Source: CAZOWL01 sp964583605
GTDB lineage: Bacteria > Pseudomonadota > Gammaproteobacteria > Chromatiales > Chromatiaceae
NCBI GenBank assembly: GCA_964583605.1
Contig: CAZOWL010000094.1
Span: forward strand, 1-16,313
Length of the DNA: 16,313 nucleotides
Direction: 5' to 3'
Shown here: piece by piece, positions 1-7,093 of the stretch
How positions within the stretch are numbered: position 1 is the first letter of the stretch
Layout: each line of letters opens with the position of its first letter
Notes under the pieces: generated by a model
The model's input: only the letters and a program-made list of their open reading frames with translations
What the model was told of the DNA's origin: nothing
Database searches by the model: none
Translations under genes and position numbers: made by a program

Positions 1-1
1 T

Positions 2-124
2 CCCGCGCGATCAGGTCGAGCTTTTAGGGTCCTGCCACGCGCGATGGGCGAAGGCTTCATCGAGCGGGGTGTCGGCGAGGTGATCGGCCTAAATAAATCT
101 GTCCCGTTAAAGTGGTCCCGTTAA
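2..124 (+). other. Possible 3' tail of a gene entering from the left edge
   Basis: One frame is open from base 2 to a TAA at 122-124, giving about 40 residues that include MGEGFIERGVGEVIGL after an internal ATG at 44. The last 15 or so codons run through the AAATAAATCTGTCCCG repeat motif, so the real gene, if any, may have ended earlier or been disrupted by the repeat. I do not recognise the peptide. No ribosome-binding site was seen before the internal ATG. It could equally be chance open frame in high-GC DNA. Confidence 0.15.
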
Positions 125-162
125 TAAAGTGGTCCCGTTAATAAAGTGGTCCCGTTAAAGTG
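101..162. repeat. Tandem repeat, four GTCCCGTTAA units
   Basis: GTCCCGTTAA occurs at 101-110, 115-124, 132-141 and 149-158. The two middle units are the 17-mer GTCCCGTTAATAAAGTG. The first and last are a 14-mer lacking the internal TAA (GTCCCGTTAAAGTG), so the array reads 14-17-17-14. It is preceded at 91-100 by AAATAAATCT. The reverse complement, CGGGACAGATTTATTT, resembles GGGGACAGATTTATTT-type motifs that I recall near REP-associated tyrosine transposases; that link is memory-based inference. The repeat ends 25 bases before the stop of the glycosyltransferase gene. Confidence 0.8.
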
Positions 163-187
163 AGCTCAAGGTCACCTGCTGCTGTCG

Positions 188-1144
188 TTAGCCTCGGGCG
201 CGCATGTCGAGCTCTTCGAGCAGATCGGGATCCCGCTTGCCGTCGATCTTGCGAGCGAAGTACTTGCCCGATGCAATCAGTTCCGGGAGGTCAGCGAGCG
301 ATAAGGTATCTGGCCCGGCTGATGTCCCGGTCTTCCCCCAGCGCATGAAGCGCAGATTGTCTGGGAATATCGCCAGTGCCGGATTATTCAGCAGGACCGT
401 CAGCAGAATTGACTCGCTCGGGGCAAAGGTCGATGCATAATGGCGCTCGATCTGGGGATTATTCGCAAGATATTCGAGCATGTAGCGCACTGCGTGCCGG
501 GATAAACTCCACAGGGACGAGCCCATGCAGCATCGAAAACTGCTTGAGTAGGGCGGGTTGATGCAACGCATTCCGAAGCGCGTGGGTGAATTCTTGAAGC
601 CCGGAATCATCCGCACAAAACCCTGTGTGCGATTCAGTGTCGCACGCGATCGGGCAAGCCAGCCGCGCAATGGTTTTGGCACGCGATAGTAGTAAGGGTT
701 CGCCGGAAGCCGCCAATAATGGAAATAGTAACGGTCCTGAGCCATTCGCCTTTCCTCAGCGTCCATGTCCGGAAGAGGCTTCGCATCAATGAACCCGTCG
801 TAGTCCGTCGCGCCGAGAAACTCTACCATCTCCGATAGGGGCCTAATCGGATAATCCTGGCCCGTGAGGTTCGTGAGCCAGTCATACTCCAGATTCTTCT
901 CGATCCACCTTGCCAGCCGAAGTTGTACTTCTACCTGGTCGTAGCTGGCCCAGGAGACTCGGAGATGATGGGGGAACAGATAGACATTGGAGAACCGTCG
1001 AAGGGGCTTGGGGTCGAGGAAGTCCACTCCATAATCTTGGTGAACAACGACCTGAGCACCCGGGCTTCGGCTCAGGACATCGATCAGGCGCATGACCTGG
1101 CTTGGATTAACATGTGACGCAATGCTATAGACGATGCGATTCAT
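188..1144 (-). CDS. Core-2/I-branching beta-1,6-N-acetylglucosaminyltransferase family (GT14) protein
   Basis: This 318-residue protein looks like a bacterial GT14 glycosyltransferase, a family that transfers sugars (GlcNAc or xylose in characterised members) onto glycans. Visible features are the N-terminal RIVYSIASHVNP strand, HQD at residues 35-37, the family hallmark NLTGQDYPI at 92-100, GSSLWSLSRHAV at 208-219, and PSES around 242-245 where the family keeps its catalytic acid. I see no signal peptide or membrane span, so it is probably cytoplasmic or peripheral and acts on a surface polysaccharide precursor. I chose the ATG at 1144 because it starts at the conserved strand; an in-frame TTG at 1180 adds 12 unlikely residues. 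No strong Shine-Dalgarno is visible. It stands alone, and its DNA is more A/T-rich than the rest of the window (421-480 is 50% G+C; 5341-5400 is 77%), suggesting transfer. Acceptor and donor sugars are unknown. Confidence 0.85.
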   Translation of the reverse strand: MNRIVYSIASHVNPSQVMRLIDVLSRSPGAQVVVHQDYGVDFLDPKPLRRFSNVYLFPHHLRVSWASYDQVEVQLRLARWIEKNLEYDWLTNLTGQDYPIRPLSEMVEFLGATDYDGFIDAKPLPDMDAEERRMAQDRYYFHYWRLPANPYYYRVPKPLRGWLARSRATLNRTQGFVRMIPGFKNSPTRFGMRCINPPYSSSFRCCMGSSLWSLSRHAVRYMLEYLANNPQIERHYASTFAPSESILLTVLLNNPALAIFPDNLRFMRWGKTGTSAGPDTLSLADLPELIASGKYFARKIDGKRDPDLLEELDMRARG

Positions 1145-1150
1145 GGATCG

Positions 1151-1180
1151 AATAAACGGCTTAGCCTGGTCGCAAAGCAA
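1151..1180 (-). promoter_or_regulatory. Weak sigma-70-like promoter candidate for the GT14 gene
   Basis: On the minus strand TTGCTT (1175-1180) and TTTATT (1151-1156) are separated by 18 bases. They match 3/6 and 4/6 of the -35 and -10 consensus. The -10 ends only 6 bases before the ATG at 1144, so the transcript would be leaderless or nearly so, which weakens the call. Confidence 0.2.
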
Positions 1181-1221
1181 TTACCGGCGGTAGCGAGCAA
1201 GCGCGGGATTCACGGTAATTG
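1178..1221. promoter_or_regulatory. 9-bp inverted repeat upstream of the GT14 gene (possible operator)
   Basis: CAATTACCG at 1178-1186 is the exact reverse complement of CGGTAATTG at 1213-1221, with a 26-base spacer. The dyad is centred about 55 bases upstream of the glycosyltransferase ATG. It could be a regulator-binding dyad or a long-loop hairpin. No factor can be named from the sequence. Confidence 0.35.
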
Positions 1222-1308
1222 TTGTTGGCTAACGAATGCAATTCGGGTGATCAAGACGCGCTCTTTCTGCAATAACCTACACGCAGCCGCCAAGGTGTTG
1301 AGGTCGCG

Positions 1309-1322
1309 AGCGCTGCAGCGCT
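1309..1322. repeat. 14-bp perfect palindrome
   Basis: AGCGCTGCAGCGCT equals its own reverse complement. It lies in the gene-free stretch, 165 bases upstream of the GT14 start. It could be a dyad binding site or chance in GC-rich DNA; nothing ties it to a specific protein. Confidence 0.4.
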
Positions 1323-1740
1323 GGGATCCCGAGCCCATGAGCCGTGGATTGCGCCGTGCGAGCCGCGTCCGATAGCGATGCCTGTCGTGCGGCGCCTATA
1401 TGGCTGGCCCCCACGCCGAGCCATCTCGACCATTCGCCGAACCATCTCGAGTATTCGTCAGGGAGCCCTCGAATCGTGTCGTCGAACCGAGCTATGGGCG
1501 CCGTCCTTTATGCCGCGAGCCGGGCCGCAGGTAGATCCTATTGTTCGCAACGTGTAATAGAACTCGAAAACATTACCAGGGCTAGCACGCCACGACACGC
1601 GTTTGGTCCAGGTTTCCGACAAGACGCGTCATTTCCATGCCAGCAAGCCGGTGAATGACCCTTCCGGCCGGCAGGCCATCGGCGCGCCCGGCGTGATTGT
1701 CGAAGATTCAGAGGTTATGGTCCGAGGTGCTCTTGCTGGA

Positions 1741-1759
1741 GGCGGCACCGCGCGCCGCC
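1741..1759 (-). terminator. GC hairpin just after the beta-helix gene (weak terminator candidate)
   Basis: GGCGGC (1741-1746) pairs with GCCGCC (1754-1759) around a 7-base loop, 4 bases past the TAG of the beta-helix gene. There is no T-run after it on the minus strand, so intrinsic termination is doubtful. Confidence 0.2.
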
Positions 1760-1763
1760 GGCG

Positions 1764-2960
1764 CTAGCCTCTTGGGGGGTTCTGCAAGGCACCGGGAAGG
1801 CGATTGCCGATGGGATCGATCGGGATCCTTCCGAGCGGCAGATGCGGCTCGTGGGTTGGCATGAGATCCGGCGGTAGATCGCGCATGGTGGAGGCAGCCT
1901 CCAGGGACCGGGTGGCAATCGAACGGAGGTATTCGAGATCCATCTGCGAGTCGTGCCAGCCGCGGTGGACGAGGTTGCCTCGATGATCGCCGGGCAGGGT
2001 GTCGAGCGGCCGGCCAACCCCGACGAGAAGGTTGTTTCGCGTACGAAGTACGACTGGATGACGCGCCGATTGCCTGCCGGGCGATAGTCGAAGGAAGGAG
2101 CCGGGCGCCGTGCCTGAATTAGCCAGGGTGTTATGGACGAGCACCAGCCGGTTCGATGGCCCGGCCGTGCCTTCCGCACCGTAGGCAATCAGGGTCCGGT
2201 TCTCGGAGCCCGCGCTCTGAACGATGACGTTGCCGACCAGACTGGCCTCCCCGCCGTTGGCCAGGTCCACCTCGTAAGAGGCCCGCCCGTCAGGGCCGTC
2301 CGCGATCAGGTTGTAGCGCAGCTCGGTGCGACGCGCGCGGGACTTGACGAGATGCCCGCGGTAACCGTTCTCGAAGCGGCTACCGGTCACCTCGAGCCGC
2401 CCGATACGGCCCGCGTACAGGAGGTGTGGCAGGGAGCTCTCCTGCCGCGGCGCATCGGCAAACCAGCTGTCTTGGATCCGCAGGATCGACTCGCCATGGT
2501 TGCCGGTGAGCAGGCCCATCTGGTTGTCACGGAACACGCAGTCGGCAAGGCTCAGCTCACCCCGCTCGAAGCGGATCCCGGCGCCATTGCCATCCGGTGC
2601 CCGGGCGCCAACAAACTCGAAGCCCCGGATATCGAAGCGGCCGTTGCGGAGAACCCAGATGGCCTTGCCCTCCGCGCTCGCTCCATCGGCCAGCAGCAAG
2701 GCCCGCCCGCCGATGCTGCGTATCCTCAGGGCCTTCTGTCGCCAGACGGCCACATCGCGGCGATAGACACCGGCGCTCACCAGCACCGTATCGCCGTCGC
2801 GCGCGACACGCGCGGCATCGGCGATCCGGGAGAGCGCCTGGCCCGGGCCGACGAGGAGGGTGTCGGCGAGGCCAGCGGAGCTGGACACGAACGCCAGCAA
2901 AAGAAGCGCCCCGCGGCATGCGGTGGACAGCTGGGGCGGCAAGCTCACTATCACCGACAA
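1764..2960 (-). CDS. Secreted right-handed parallel beta-helix (pectate-lyase-like) protein
   Basis: This 398-residue protein has an N-terminal hydrophobic signal segment (about 16-28) with likely signal peptidase I cleavage after SAGLA (residue 32). The mature part begins with the VGPGQALSRIADAARVARDGDTVLV pattern (quoted in part: DGDTVLVSAGVY) typical of beta-helix proteins. It continues with repeated short strands separated by N/D/G turns (for example GIRFERGELSLADCVFRDN, LEVTGSRFENGY, ASLVGNVIV) up to about residue 315. Such folds bind or cleave polysaccharides, but I see no diagnostic catalytic signature, so the activity is unknown. The start is TTG at 2960, 6 bases after a GGAGGG motif that lies inside the end of the upstream permease gene; GTG at 2954 is an alternative. 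The gene begins 3 bases after the permease stop, so it is almost certainly the last gene of the polyamine transporter operon. Confidence 0.8.
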   Translation of the reverse strand: MSVIVSLPPQLSTACRGALLLLAFVSSSAGLADTLLVGPGQALSRIADAARVARDGDTVLVSAGVYRRDVAVWRQKALRIRSIGGRALLLADGASAEGKAIWVLRNGRFDIRGFEFVGARAPDGNGAGIRFERGELSLADCVFRDNQMGLLTGNHGESILRIQDSWFADAPRQESSLPHLLYAGRIGRLEVTGSRFENGYRGHLVKSRARRTELRYNLIADGPDGRASYEVDLANGGEASLVGNVIVQSAGSENRTLIAYGAEGTAGPSNRLVLVHNTLANSGTAPGSFLRLSPGRQSARHPVVLRTRNNLLVGVGRPLDTLPGDHRGNLVHRGWHDSQMDLEYLRSIATRSLEAASTMRDLPPDLMPTHEPHLPLGRIPIDPIGNRLPGALQNPPRG

Positions 2961-2963
2961 TGC

Positions 2964-3779
2964 CTACCCTCCCGCCCGCCGCTCGGTGTGTGGGCCACGA
3001 AACAGGAAGGCGGTCGCGGTGACGACAACCGTGACGAAGAGCACGATCAGCGTTGCCAACGCATTGATCTCAGGTGAGACGCCCATCCGTACGCTGGAAT
3101 AGACCACCATCGGCAAGGTCGTGGAGCCGGGCCCCGAGACGAAGCTCGCAATCACCAGGTCATCGAGCGACAGCGTGAAGGCCAGCAGCCAGCCCGAGAG
3201 GAGCGCCGGGGCGATCAAGGGTAGCGTGATGCGCAAGTAGACCGCCAACGGCTTGGCGCCGAGATCCATCGCGGCCTCCTCGAGCGAGCGGTCCATCTGC
3301 AGCAGGCGGGCACGTACCACGACGGCCACGTAGGCCAGGCTGAAGGTGATATGGGCGATCGTGATCGTCGTGAGCCCGCGCCCGGCCGGCCAGCCGCTCA
3401 GCTGCTCCATTGCGACGAACAGGAGAAGCAGCGATAGCCCAATGATGACATCGGGCATCACCAGCGGCGCGGTCAGCATCAGCTCGAAGCCGGTCCGGCC
3501 ACGGAAGCGGCCATGGCGGACCAAGGCGTTGGCCGCCAAGGTGCCGAGCGCGACGGCGAAGGTGGCATTGATTGCGGCGACGCGTACGCTGAGCCATGCG
3601 GCGTCAAGTAGCTGCCGGTTGCGCAGCAGCTCCCCATACCACTTCACCGAGAAGCCAGACCAGACGGTGACCAGCCGCGATTCGTTGAACGAGAAGACGA
3701 TCAACAGCACGACTGGCAGGTAGAGGAAGGCGTAGCCAAACGCGAGCACCGAGTAGAGGGGCCAGCTGCGTCGTCTCAT
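2964..3779 (-). CDS. potI: Polyamine ABC transporter permease, PotI/PotC type
   Basis: This 271-residue inner-membrane permease is one of the two channel-forming subunits of a putrescine/spermidine importer. It has about six hydrophobic spans (first at 9-30) and the EAA cytoplasmic loop (EEAAMDLGAKPLAVYLRITLP, quoted in part: EEAAMDLGAKPL at 167-178) that docks on the ATPase. The later FTLSLDDLVIASFVSGPGS block (201-219) is characteristic of PotC/PotI. The length matches E. coli PotI (about 280). The ATG at 3779 overlaps the PotH-like stop in an ATGA arrangement, indicating translational coupling. The frame stays open upstream to 4064, but only as a shadow of the preceding gene. Its last bases carry the ribosome-binding site of the beta-helix gene. 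Confidence 0.93.
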   Translation of the reverse strand: MRRRSWPLYSVLAFGYAFLYLPVVLLIVFSFNESRLVTVWSGFSVKWYGELLRNRQLLDAAWLSVRVAAINATFAVALGTLAANALVRHGRFRGRTGFELMLTAPLVMPDVIIGLSLLLLFVAMEQLSGWPAGRGLTTITIAHITFSLAYVAVVVRARLLQMDRSLEEAAMDLGAKPLAVYLRITLPLIAPALLSGWLLAFTLSLDDLVIASFVSGPGSTTLPMVVYSSVRMGVSPEINALATLIVLFVTVVVTATAFLFRGPHTERRAGG

Positions 3780-4696
3780 CCGCGCGCCGCCCCACCGTCC
3801 TCTTGCCACCGCTGCATCAGCACGAAGGGCACGACGAGGAATCCAAGGAGCACCATCGCCAGCGCCGCGGCGAGCGGCCAATCGGCATTGGCAAAGAACT
3901 CGCTCCAGAGCATCCGTCCGATCATCAGGGTGCCCGGCCCCCCCAGCAGATCCGGAATCACGAACTCGCCGACGACTGGGATGAAGACCAGCATGCTGCC
4001 GGCGATGATGCCCGCGCGTGACAGCGGCAGGGTCACCCTTAGGAAGGCACGCAACGGACGGCATCCCAGATCAGCCGCCGCCTCGAGCAGCATCGGGTCG
4101 AGTCGCGTCAGGTTGGCGTAGAGTGGCAAGATCATGAAGGGCAGATAGGAATAGACGACGCCGATGTAGATCGCGGTCTGGCTGTAGAGGATGGCCAGCG
4201 GCTCGTCGATGACCCCGAGCCACATCAGCAGATTGCTCAGGAAGCCGTTGGCCTTCAGGATCCCGATCCAGGCATAGACGCGGATCAGGAATGAGGTCCA
4301 GAAGGGCAGCACGACGAGCATCAGGAGCGGCAGGCGCCAGCGCTCGGGCGCGGTGGCGATGGCGTAGGCCATCGGATAGCCGATCAACAGACACAGCAGC
4401 GTGCAGACGAAGGCCACCTGCAGTGAATTGACTAAGGCGACCCGATAGAGCTCGTCACTGAAGACGAGGAGATAGCTCCGCAGATCAAGCCGGATCGTCA
4501 GCACGCCCTCCTCGAGCCAGCTCCACAAGGCCGTATAGGGCGGCTGCGAGGACGCCGGCTCAGCGAGGCTGATCTGCAGGACGATCGCAATCGGTAGCAG
4601 CAAGAAGAGGCCGAGCCAGAAGAACGGGACACCGATATTGAGTACCCGGCTCCAGCGGCGATGCCCGCTCGAGCGATTCCGAGATGCGGCGGACAC
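3776..4696 (-). CDS. potH: Polyamine ABC transporter permease, PotH/PotB type
   Basis: This 306-residue inner-membrane permease would pair with the PotI-like subunit. It has an N-terminal span at about 22-42 and a periplasmic stretch to about 85. Further spans follow, along with the EAA loop (LLEAAADLGCRPLRAFLRV, 203-221) and the VVGEFVIPDLLGGPGTLMIG block (241-260) typical of PotB/PotH. The start is taken as GTG 4696, 4 bases after the PotG stop. No ATG lies near the N-terminus and no strong Shine-Dalgarno is present, so translation may depend on coupling to potG. It overlaps the next gene by 4 bases (ATGA). Confidence 0.92.
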   Translation of the reverse strand: MSAASRNRSSGHRRWSRVLNIGVPFFWLGLFLLLPIAIVLQISLAEPASSQPPYTALWSWLEEGVLTIRLDLRSYLLVFSDELYRVALVNSLQVAFVCTLLCLLIGYPMAYAIATAPERWRLPLLMLVVLPFWTSFLIRVYAWIGILKANGFLSNLLMWLGVIDEPLAILYSQTAIYIGVVYSYLPFMILPLYANLTRLDPMLLEAAADLGCRPLRAFLRVTLPLSRAGIIAGSMLVFIPVVGEFVIPDLLGGPGTLMIGRMLWSEFFANADWPLAAALAMVLLGFLVVPFVLMQRWQEDGGAARG

Positions 4697-4700
4697 CGGG

Positions 4701-5837
4701 TTAGTCCGTCAGCACGACGCCGCTCGTCGGCGACCACTCCATGGCGACCTCCTGACCCCAGGTCAGGGCCTGCTCGGTGCGTGGCTGGACATTGGCCAGC
4801 GTCATCGTGGCGACCTGCTTCGGACTGACCCGGACGTGATAGATGGAGACATCGCCGAGGTAGGCGATGTCCTCGACGACGCCGCGGATCTGATTCGGCG
4901 CCTCGTCGCGGTAATCCGCGCAGGGTCGGATCTTCTCAGGGCGCACCGCGACCGTCACCGGCGTGCCCAGCGCCAGCGGGTGTGAACAGCGCATCCGCAG
5001 TGGGCGGCCGAGCGGCGTCTCGATCCGTACATCCTCGCCGTTGCGTTCGGCGACTCGGCCCTCGAACAGATTCACCGACCCGATGAACTCGGCAACGAAG
5101 CGGCAGTTCGGGTACTCGTAAATGCCCGTCGGGGTGTCGACCTGCACGATCTGGCCGGCCTCCATGACGGCAATCCGGGTCGACATCGTCATGGCCTCCT
5201 CCTGATCATGTGTGACCGTGATGAAGGTCGTGCCGATGCGTTCTTGCAGGTTGACTAGCTCGAACTGCGTGTGCTCGCGCAGGCGCTTGTCGAGCGCCCC
5301 GAGCGGCTCGTCGAGTAACAGCAGCTTGGGATGCTTCGCCAGGCTGCGGGCGAGGGCGACGCGCTGACGCTGCCCGCCGGAGAGCTGATCGGGCTTGCGC
5401 CCACGGAGCTCGGTGATCCTGAGCAGCTCGGCCATCTCGGCGACCCGCTCGGCGCGCTCGCGGCGCGACAGGCGCTCCTGCTTGAGACCGAACTCGATGT
5501 TCTGCTCCACGGTCATGTGCGGGAACAGGGCATAGGACTGGAACATCATGTTGACCGGCCGGCTGTAGGCCGGGATGTCGGTGGTGTCTACGCCATCGAT
5601 GTAGATCCGGCCAGTCGTTGGGGTCTCGAGACCGGCGAGTAGTCGCAGCAGTGTCGACTTGCCGCAGCCGGAGCTGCCGAGCAATGAGAAGAACTCGCCT
5701 TTGAAGATCGCGAGCGACACGTCGTCGACGGCATAGATATCGCCGAACTTCTTCGTCAACCGCTCGATGCGCACGTACGGCTCGGCCTTTGGCTCCTGCC
5801 AAGGCTCGAGCGCGAGGCGATCGCCCGCGATCGACAT
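4701..5837 (-). CDS. potG: Polyamine ABC transporter ATP-binding protein, PotG/PotA type
   Basis: This 378-residue cytoplasmic ATPase would power polyamine import. It shows Walker A GSSGCGKST (54-62), the Q-loop glutamine in MMFQSYALFPHMTVEQN (Q100), the LSGGQ signature (152-156), Walker B LLLLDEP (172-178) and the switch histidine in VTHDQEEAM (H210). A C-terminal TOBE-type regulatory region follows (about 285-378), with VAVRPEKIRPC and IAYLGDVSIYHVRV as in PotG. Length and motifs match E. coli PotG (377 residues). The ATG at 5837 follows the binding-protein stop by 20 bases; the Shine-Dalgarno is weak. The F-G-H-I gene order matches the E. coli putrescine operon rather than potABCD. Confidence 0.95.
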   Translation of the reverse strand: MSIAGDRLALEPWQEPKAEPYVRIERLTKKFGDIYAVDDVSLAIFKGEFFSLLGSSGCGKSTLLRLLAGLETPTTGRIYIDGVDTTDIPAYSRPVNMMFQSYALFPHMTVEQNIEFGLKQERLSRRERAERVAEMAELLRITELRGRKPDQLSGGQRQRVALARSLAKHPKLLLLDEPLGALDKRLREHTQFELVNLQERIGTTFITVTHDQEEAMTMSTRIAVMEAGQIVQVDTPTGIYEYPNCRFVAEFIGSVNLFEGRVAERNGEDVRIETPLGRPLRMRCSHPLALGTPVTVAVRPEKIRPCADYRDEAPNQIRGVVEDIAYLGDVSIYHVRVSPKQVATMTLANVQPRTEQALTWGQEVAMEWSPTSGVVLTD

Positions 5838-5857
5838 GCCGGTCTGGCCGCCCTGGA

Positions 5858-6961
5858 TCAGCGCTGCGCCTTGAGACGCGTCCAGAGGCGGTTGAGTGTG
5901 CGCAGCTCCCGATTGGAGCGCGCCGCCGGGACGAACAGCCGCTCACGCACCTCTTGAGGCGGGTAGATGCCCGGATCGTCGCGCAACCCTTCATCGAGGT
6001 ACGGCGTCGCGGCGAGGTTCGGATTGGCGTAGAAGACATAGTTCGAGACCGCCGCGATCACCTTGGGCTCGAGCAGGTAGGCGATGAAGGCGTGGGCGGC
6101 GTCAGGGCTCGGCGCGTCCTTCGGGATCGCCATGACATCGGTCCAGAGCACAGCCCCCTCGCGCGGAATCCGGTAGTCGAGCTCGACACCCTGCCCGGCC
6201 TCCTCCGCGCGGGTCTCCGCCTGAAGGACGTCGCCTGAATAGCCATGTGCCACGCACAGGTCGCCGTTGGCCAGGTCACTGATGTACTGGGAGGAGTGGA
6301 TGTAACGGATGTAGGGATAGATGCCTTCGATCAGCCCTCGCACGGCGTCGAGGTCATCCTCGGCCAAGCTGTTCGGGTGCTTGCCGAGGAAGGCCAGGGC
6401 CGCCGGGATGACCTCAGCCGGATCATCGAGCAAGCTGATGCCGCAGGCGGCGAGCCGCTTGGCGTTGGCCGGATCGAAGATCAGCGCCCAGGTGTCCAGG
6501 TCCGCGTCGTCGCCGAGGGCAGCCTTGACCTTTGCGACATTGATGCCCAGCCCGGTCGTGCCCCACATGTAGGGCACGAAATGTGCATTGCCCGGGTCCG
6601 CCGCCGCTAGGCTGGCCATGATCTGCGGGTCAAGTCGGGAGAGATCAGGCAGCTTGTCCTTGTCCAACGGCTGATAGAGTCCGGCCTCGACATGTCTTGC
6701 CGCAAACGGACGCATGGTCGGGAAGACCAGATCGTAGCCGCTGTGACCTGCCAGCAGCTTCGCCTCGAGGATCTCATTGGCGTCGTAGACATCGAGCACC
6801 GGCTCGATCCCGGTGCGTTTCTCGAACTCGGCGAGCGTGTCCTCGGCGAAATAGTCGTTCCAGTTATAAAGATGCAAGGTCCCAGCGGCCAAGACATGGA
6901 CGCTGACCGTGAACGCCAATAACGCCGTGAGGAAATGGGGTAGGGCGAGTCGGCGACGCAT
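5858..6961 (-). CDS. potF: Periplasmic polyamine-binding protein, PotF/PotD type
   Basis: This 367-residue extracellular solute-binding protein (family 1) captures polyamine for the PotGHI-like transporter. A Sec signal (basic MRRR, hydrophobic 5-24) probably ends at VLAA (about residue 26); there is no lipobox cysteine, so the protein should be soluble periplasmic. The mature chain opens with LHLYNWNDYFAEDTLAEFEK, the polyamine-binder hallmark. It contains GYSGDVLQAETRA (240-252), LWTDVMAIP (272-280) and the C-terminal NYVFYANPNLAATPYL and DPGIYPP blocks shared with PotF. Pocket positions are mixed: Tyr241 sits where PotF has Trp, and Trp273-Thr-Asp275 resembles PotD. Putrescine versus spermidine preference is therefore open. 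I chose ATG 6961 because GGAGG lies 8 bases upstream and the signal peptide starts there; an upstream in-frame extension to 7036 is rejected. Confidence 0.94.
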   Translation of the reverse strand: MRRRLALPHFLTALLAFTVSVHVLAAGTLHLYNWNDYFAEDTLAEFEKRTGIEPVLDVYDANEILEAKLLAGHSGYDLVFPTMRPFAARHVEAGLYQPLDKDKLPDLSRLDPQIMASLAAADPGNAHFVPYMWGTTGLGINVAKVKAALGDDADLDTWALIFDPANAKRLAACGISLLDDPAEVIPAALAFLGKHPNSLAEDDLDAVRGLIEGIYPYIRYIHSSQYISDLANGDLCVAHGYSGDVLQAETRAEEAGQGVELDYRIPREGAVLWTDVMAIPKDAPSPDAAHAFIAYLLEPKVIAAVSNYVFYANPNLAATPYLDEGLRDDPGIYPPQEVRERLFVPAARSNRELRTLNRLWTRLKAQR

Positions 6962-6983
6962 CAGAGGTTCCTCCCATGAGCGA

Positions 6984-7012
6984 AGCGGTACGGACCGAGT
7001 CGGCAGCGGTAC
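6984..7012. repeat. 8-bp direct repeats at 21-base spacing in the pot leader
   Basis: AGCGGTAC occurs at 6984-6991 and 7005-7012, exactly 21 bases (two helical turns) apart, between the putative pot promoter and the potF start. On the minus strand the repeat reads GTACCGCT. It could be a regulator site on one DNA face or chance. Confidence 0.25.
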
Positions 7013-7034
7013 CAGCGCACCGAACGTGCCGCGC

Positions 7035-7064
7035 ATGCTACTGGAAAAACCTGCTCAAGCCCAA
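7035..7064 (-). promoter_or_regulatory. potF: Sigma-70-like promoter candidate for the pot operon
   Basis: On the minus strand TTGGGC (7059-7064) and TAGCAT (7035-7040) are 18 bases apart, matching 3/6 and 4/6 of the consensus hexamers. It lies in the 132-base gap between the nucleoside transporter stop and the potF start, where an operon promoter is expected. The match is weak. Confidence 0.25.
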
Positions 7065-7093
7065 TTCGACACTCGAGGCCACGCTGAGGCCGG

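Larger units (their letters stand above)
1145..1763. other. Gene-free stretch between the beta-helix and GT14 genes
   Basis: The open frames here (for example 1344-1658 plus and 1251-1445 minus) give low-complexity or unrecognisable peptides without ribosome-binding sites, so I call none of them. Visible structure is the 9-bp inverted repeat at 1178-1221, a 14-bp perfect palindrome AGCGCTGCAGCGCT at 1309-1322, and a two-copy imperfect 21-base direct repeat beginning CCATCTCGA at 1421 and 1442. It may be decayed DNA around an acquired gene. Confidence 0.5.

Noticed and set aside
1344..1658. 104-residue plus-strand open frame in the left gene-free stretch
   Set aside because: It has no ribosome-binding site and no recognisable motif, and it runs through the imperfect 21-base direct repeat.
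2133..3077. 314-residue plus-strand open frame opposite the beta-helix gene
   Set aside because: It is antisense to a gene with signal peptide, fold pattern and ribosome-binding site. The peptide is rich in Ala, Gly, Arg and Asp without recognisable motifs, typical of a high-GC shadow frame.
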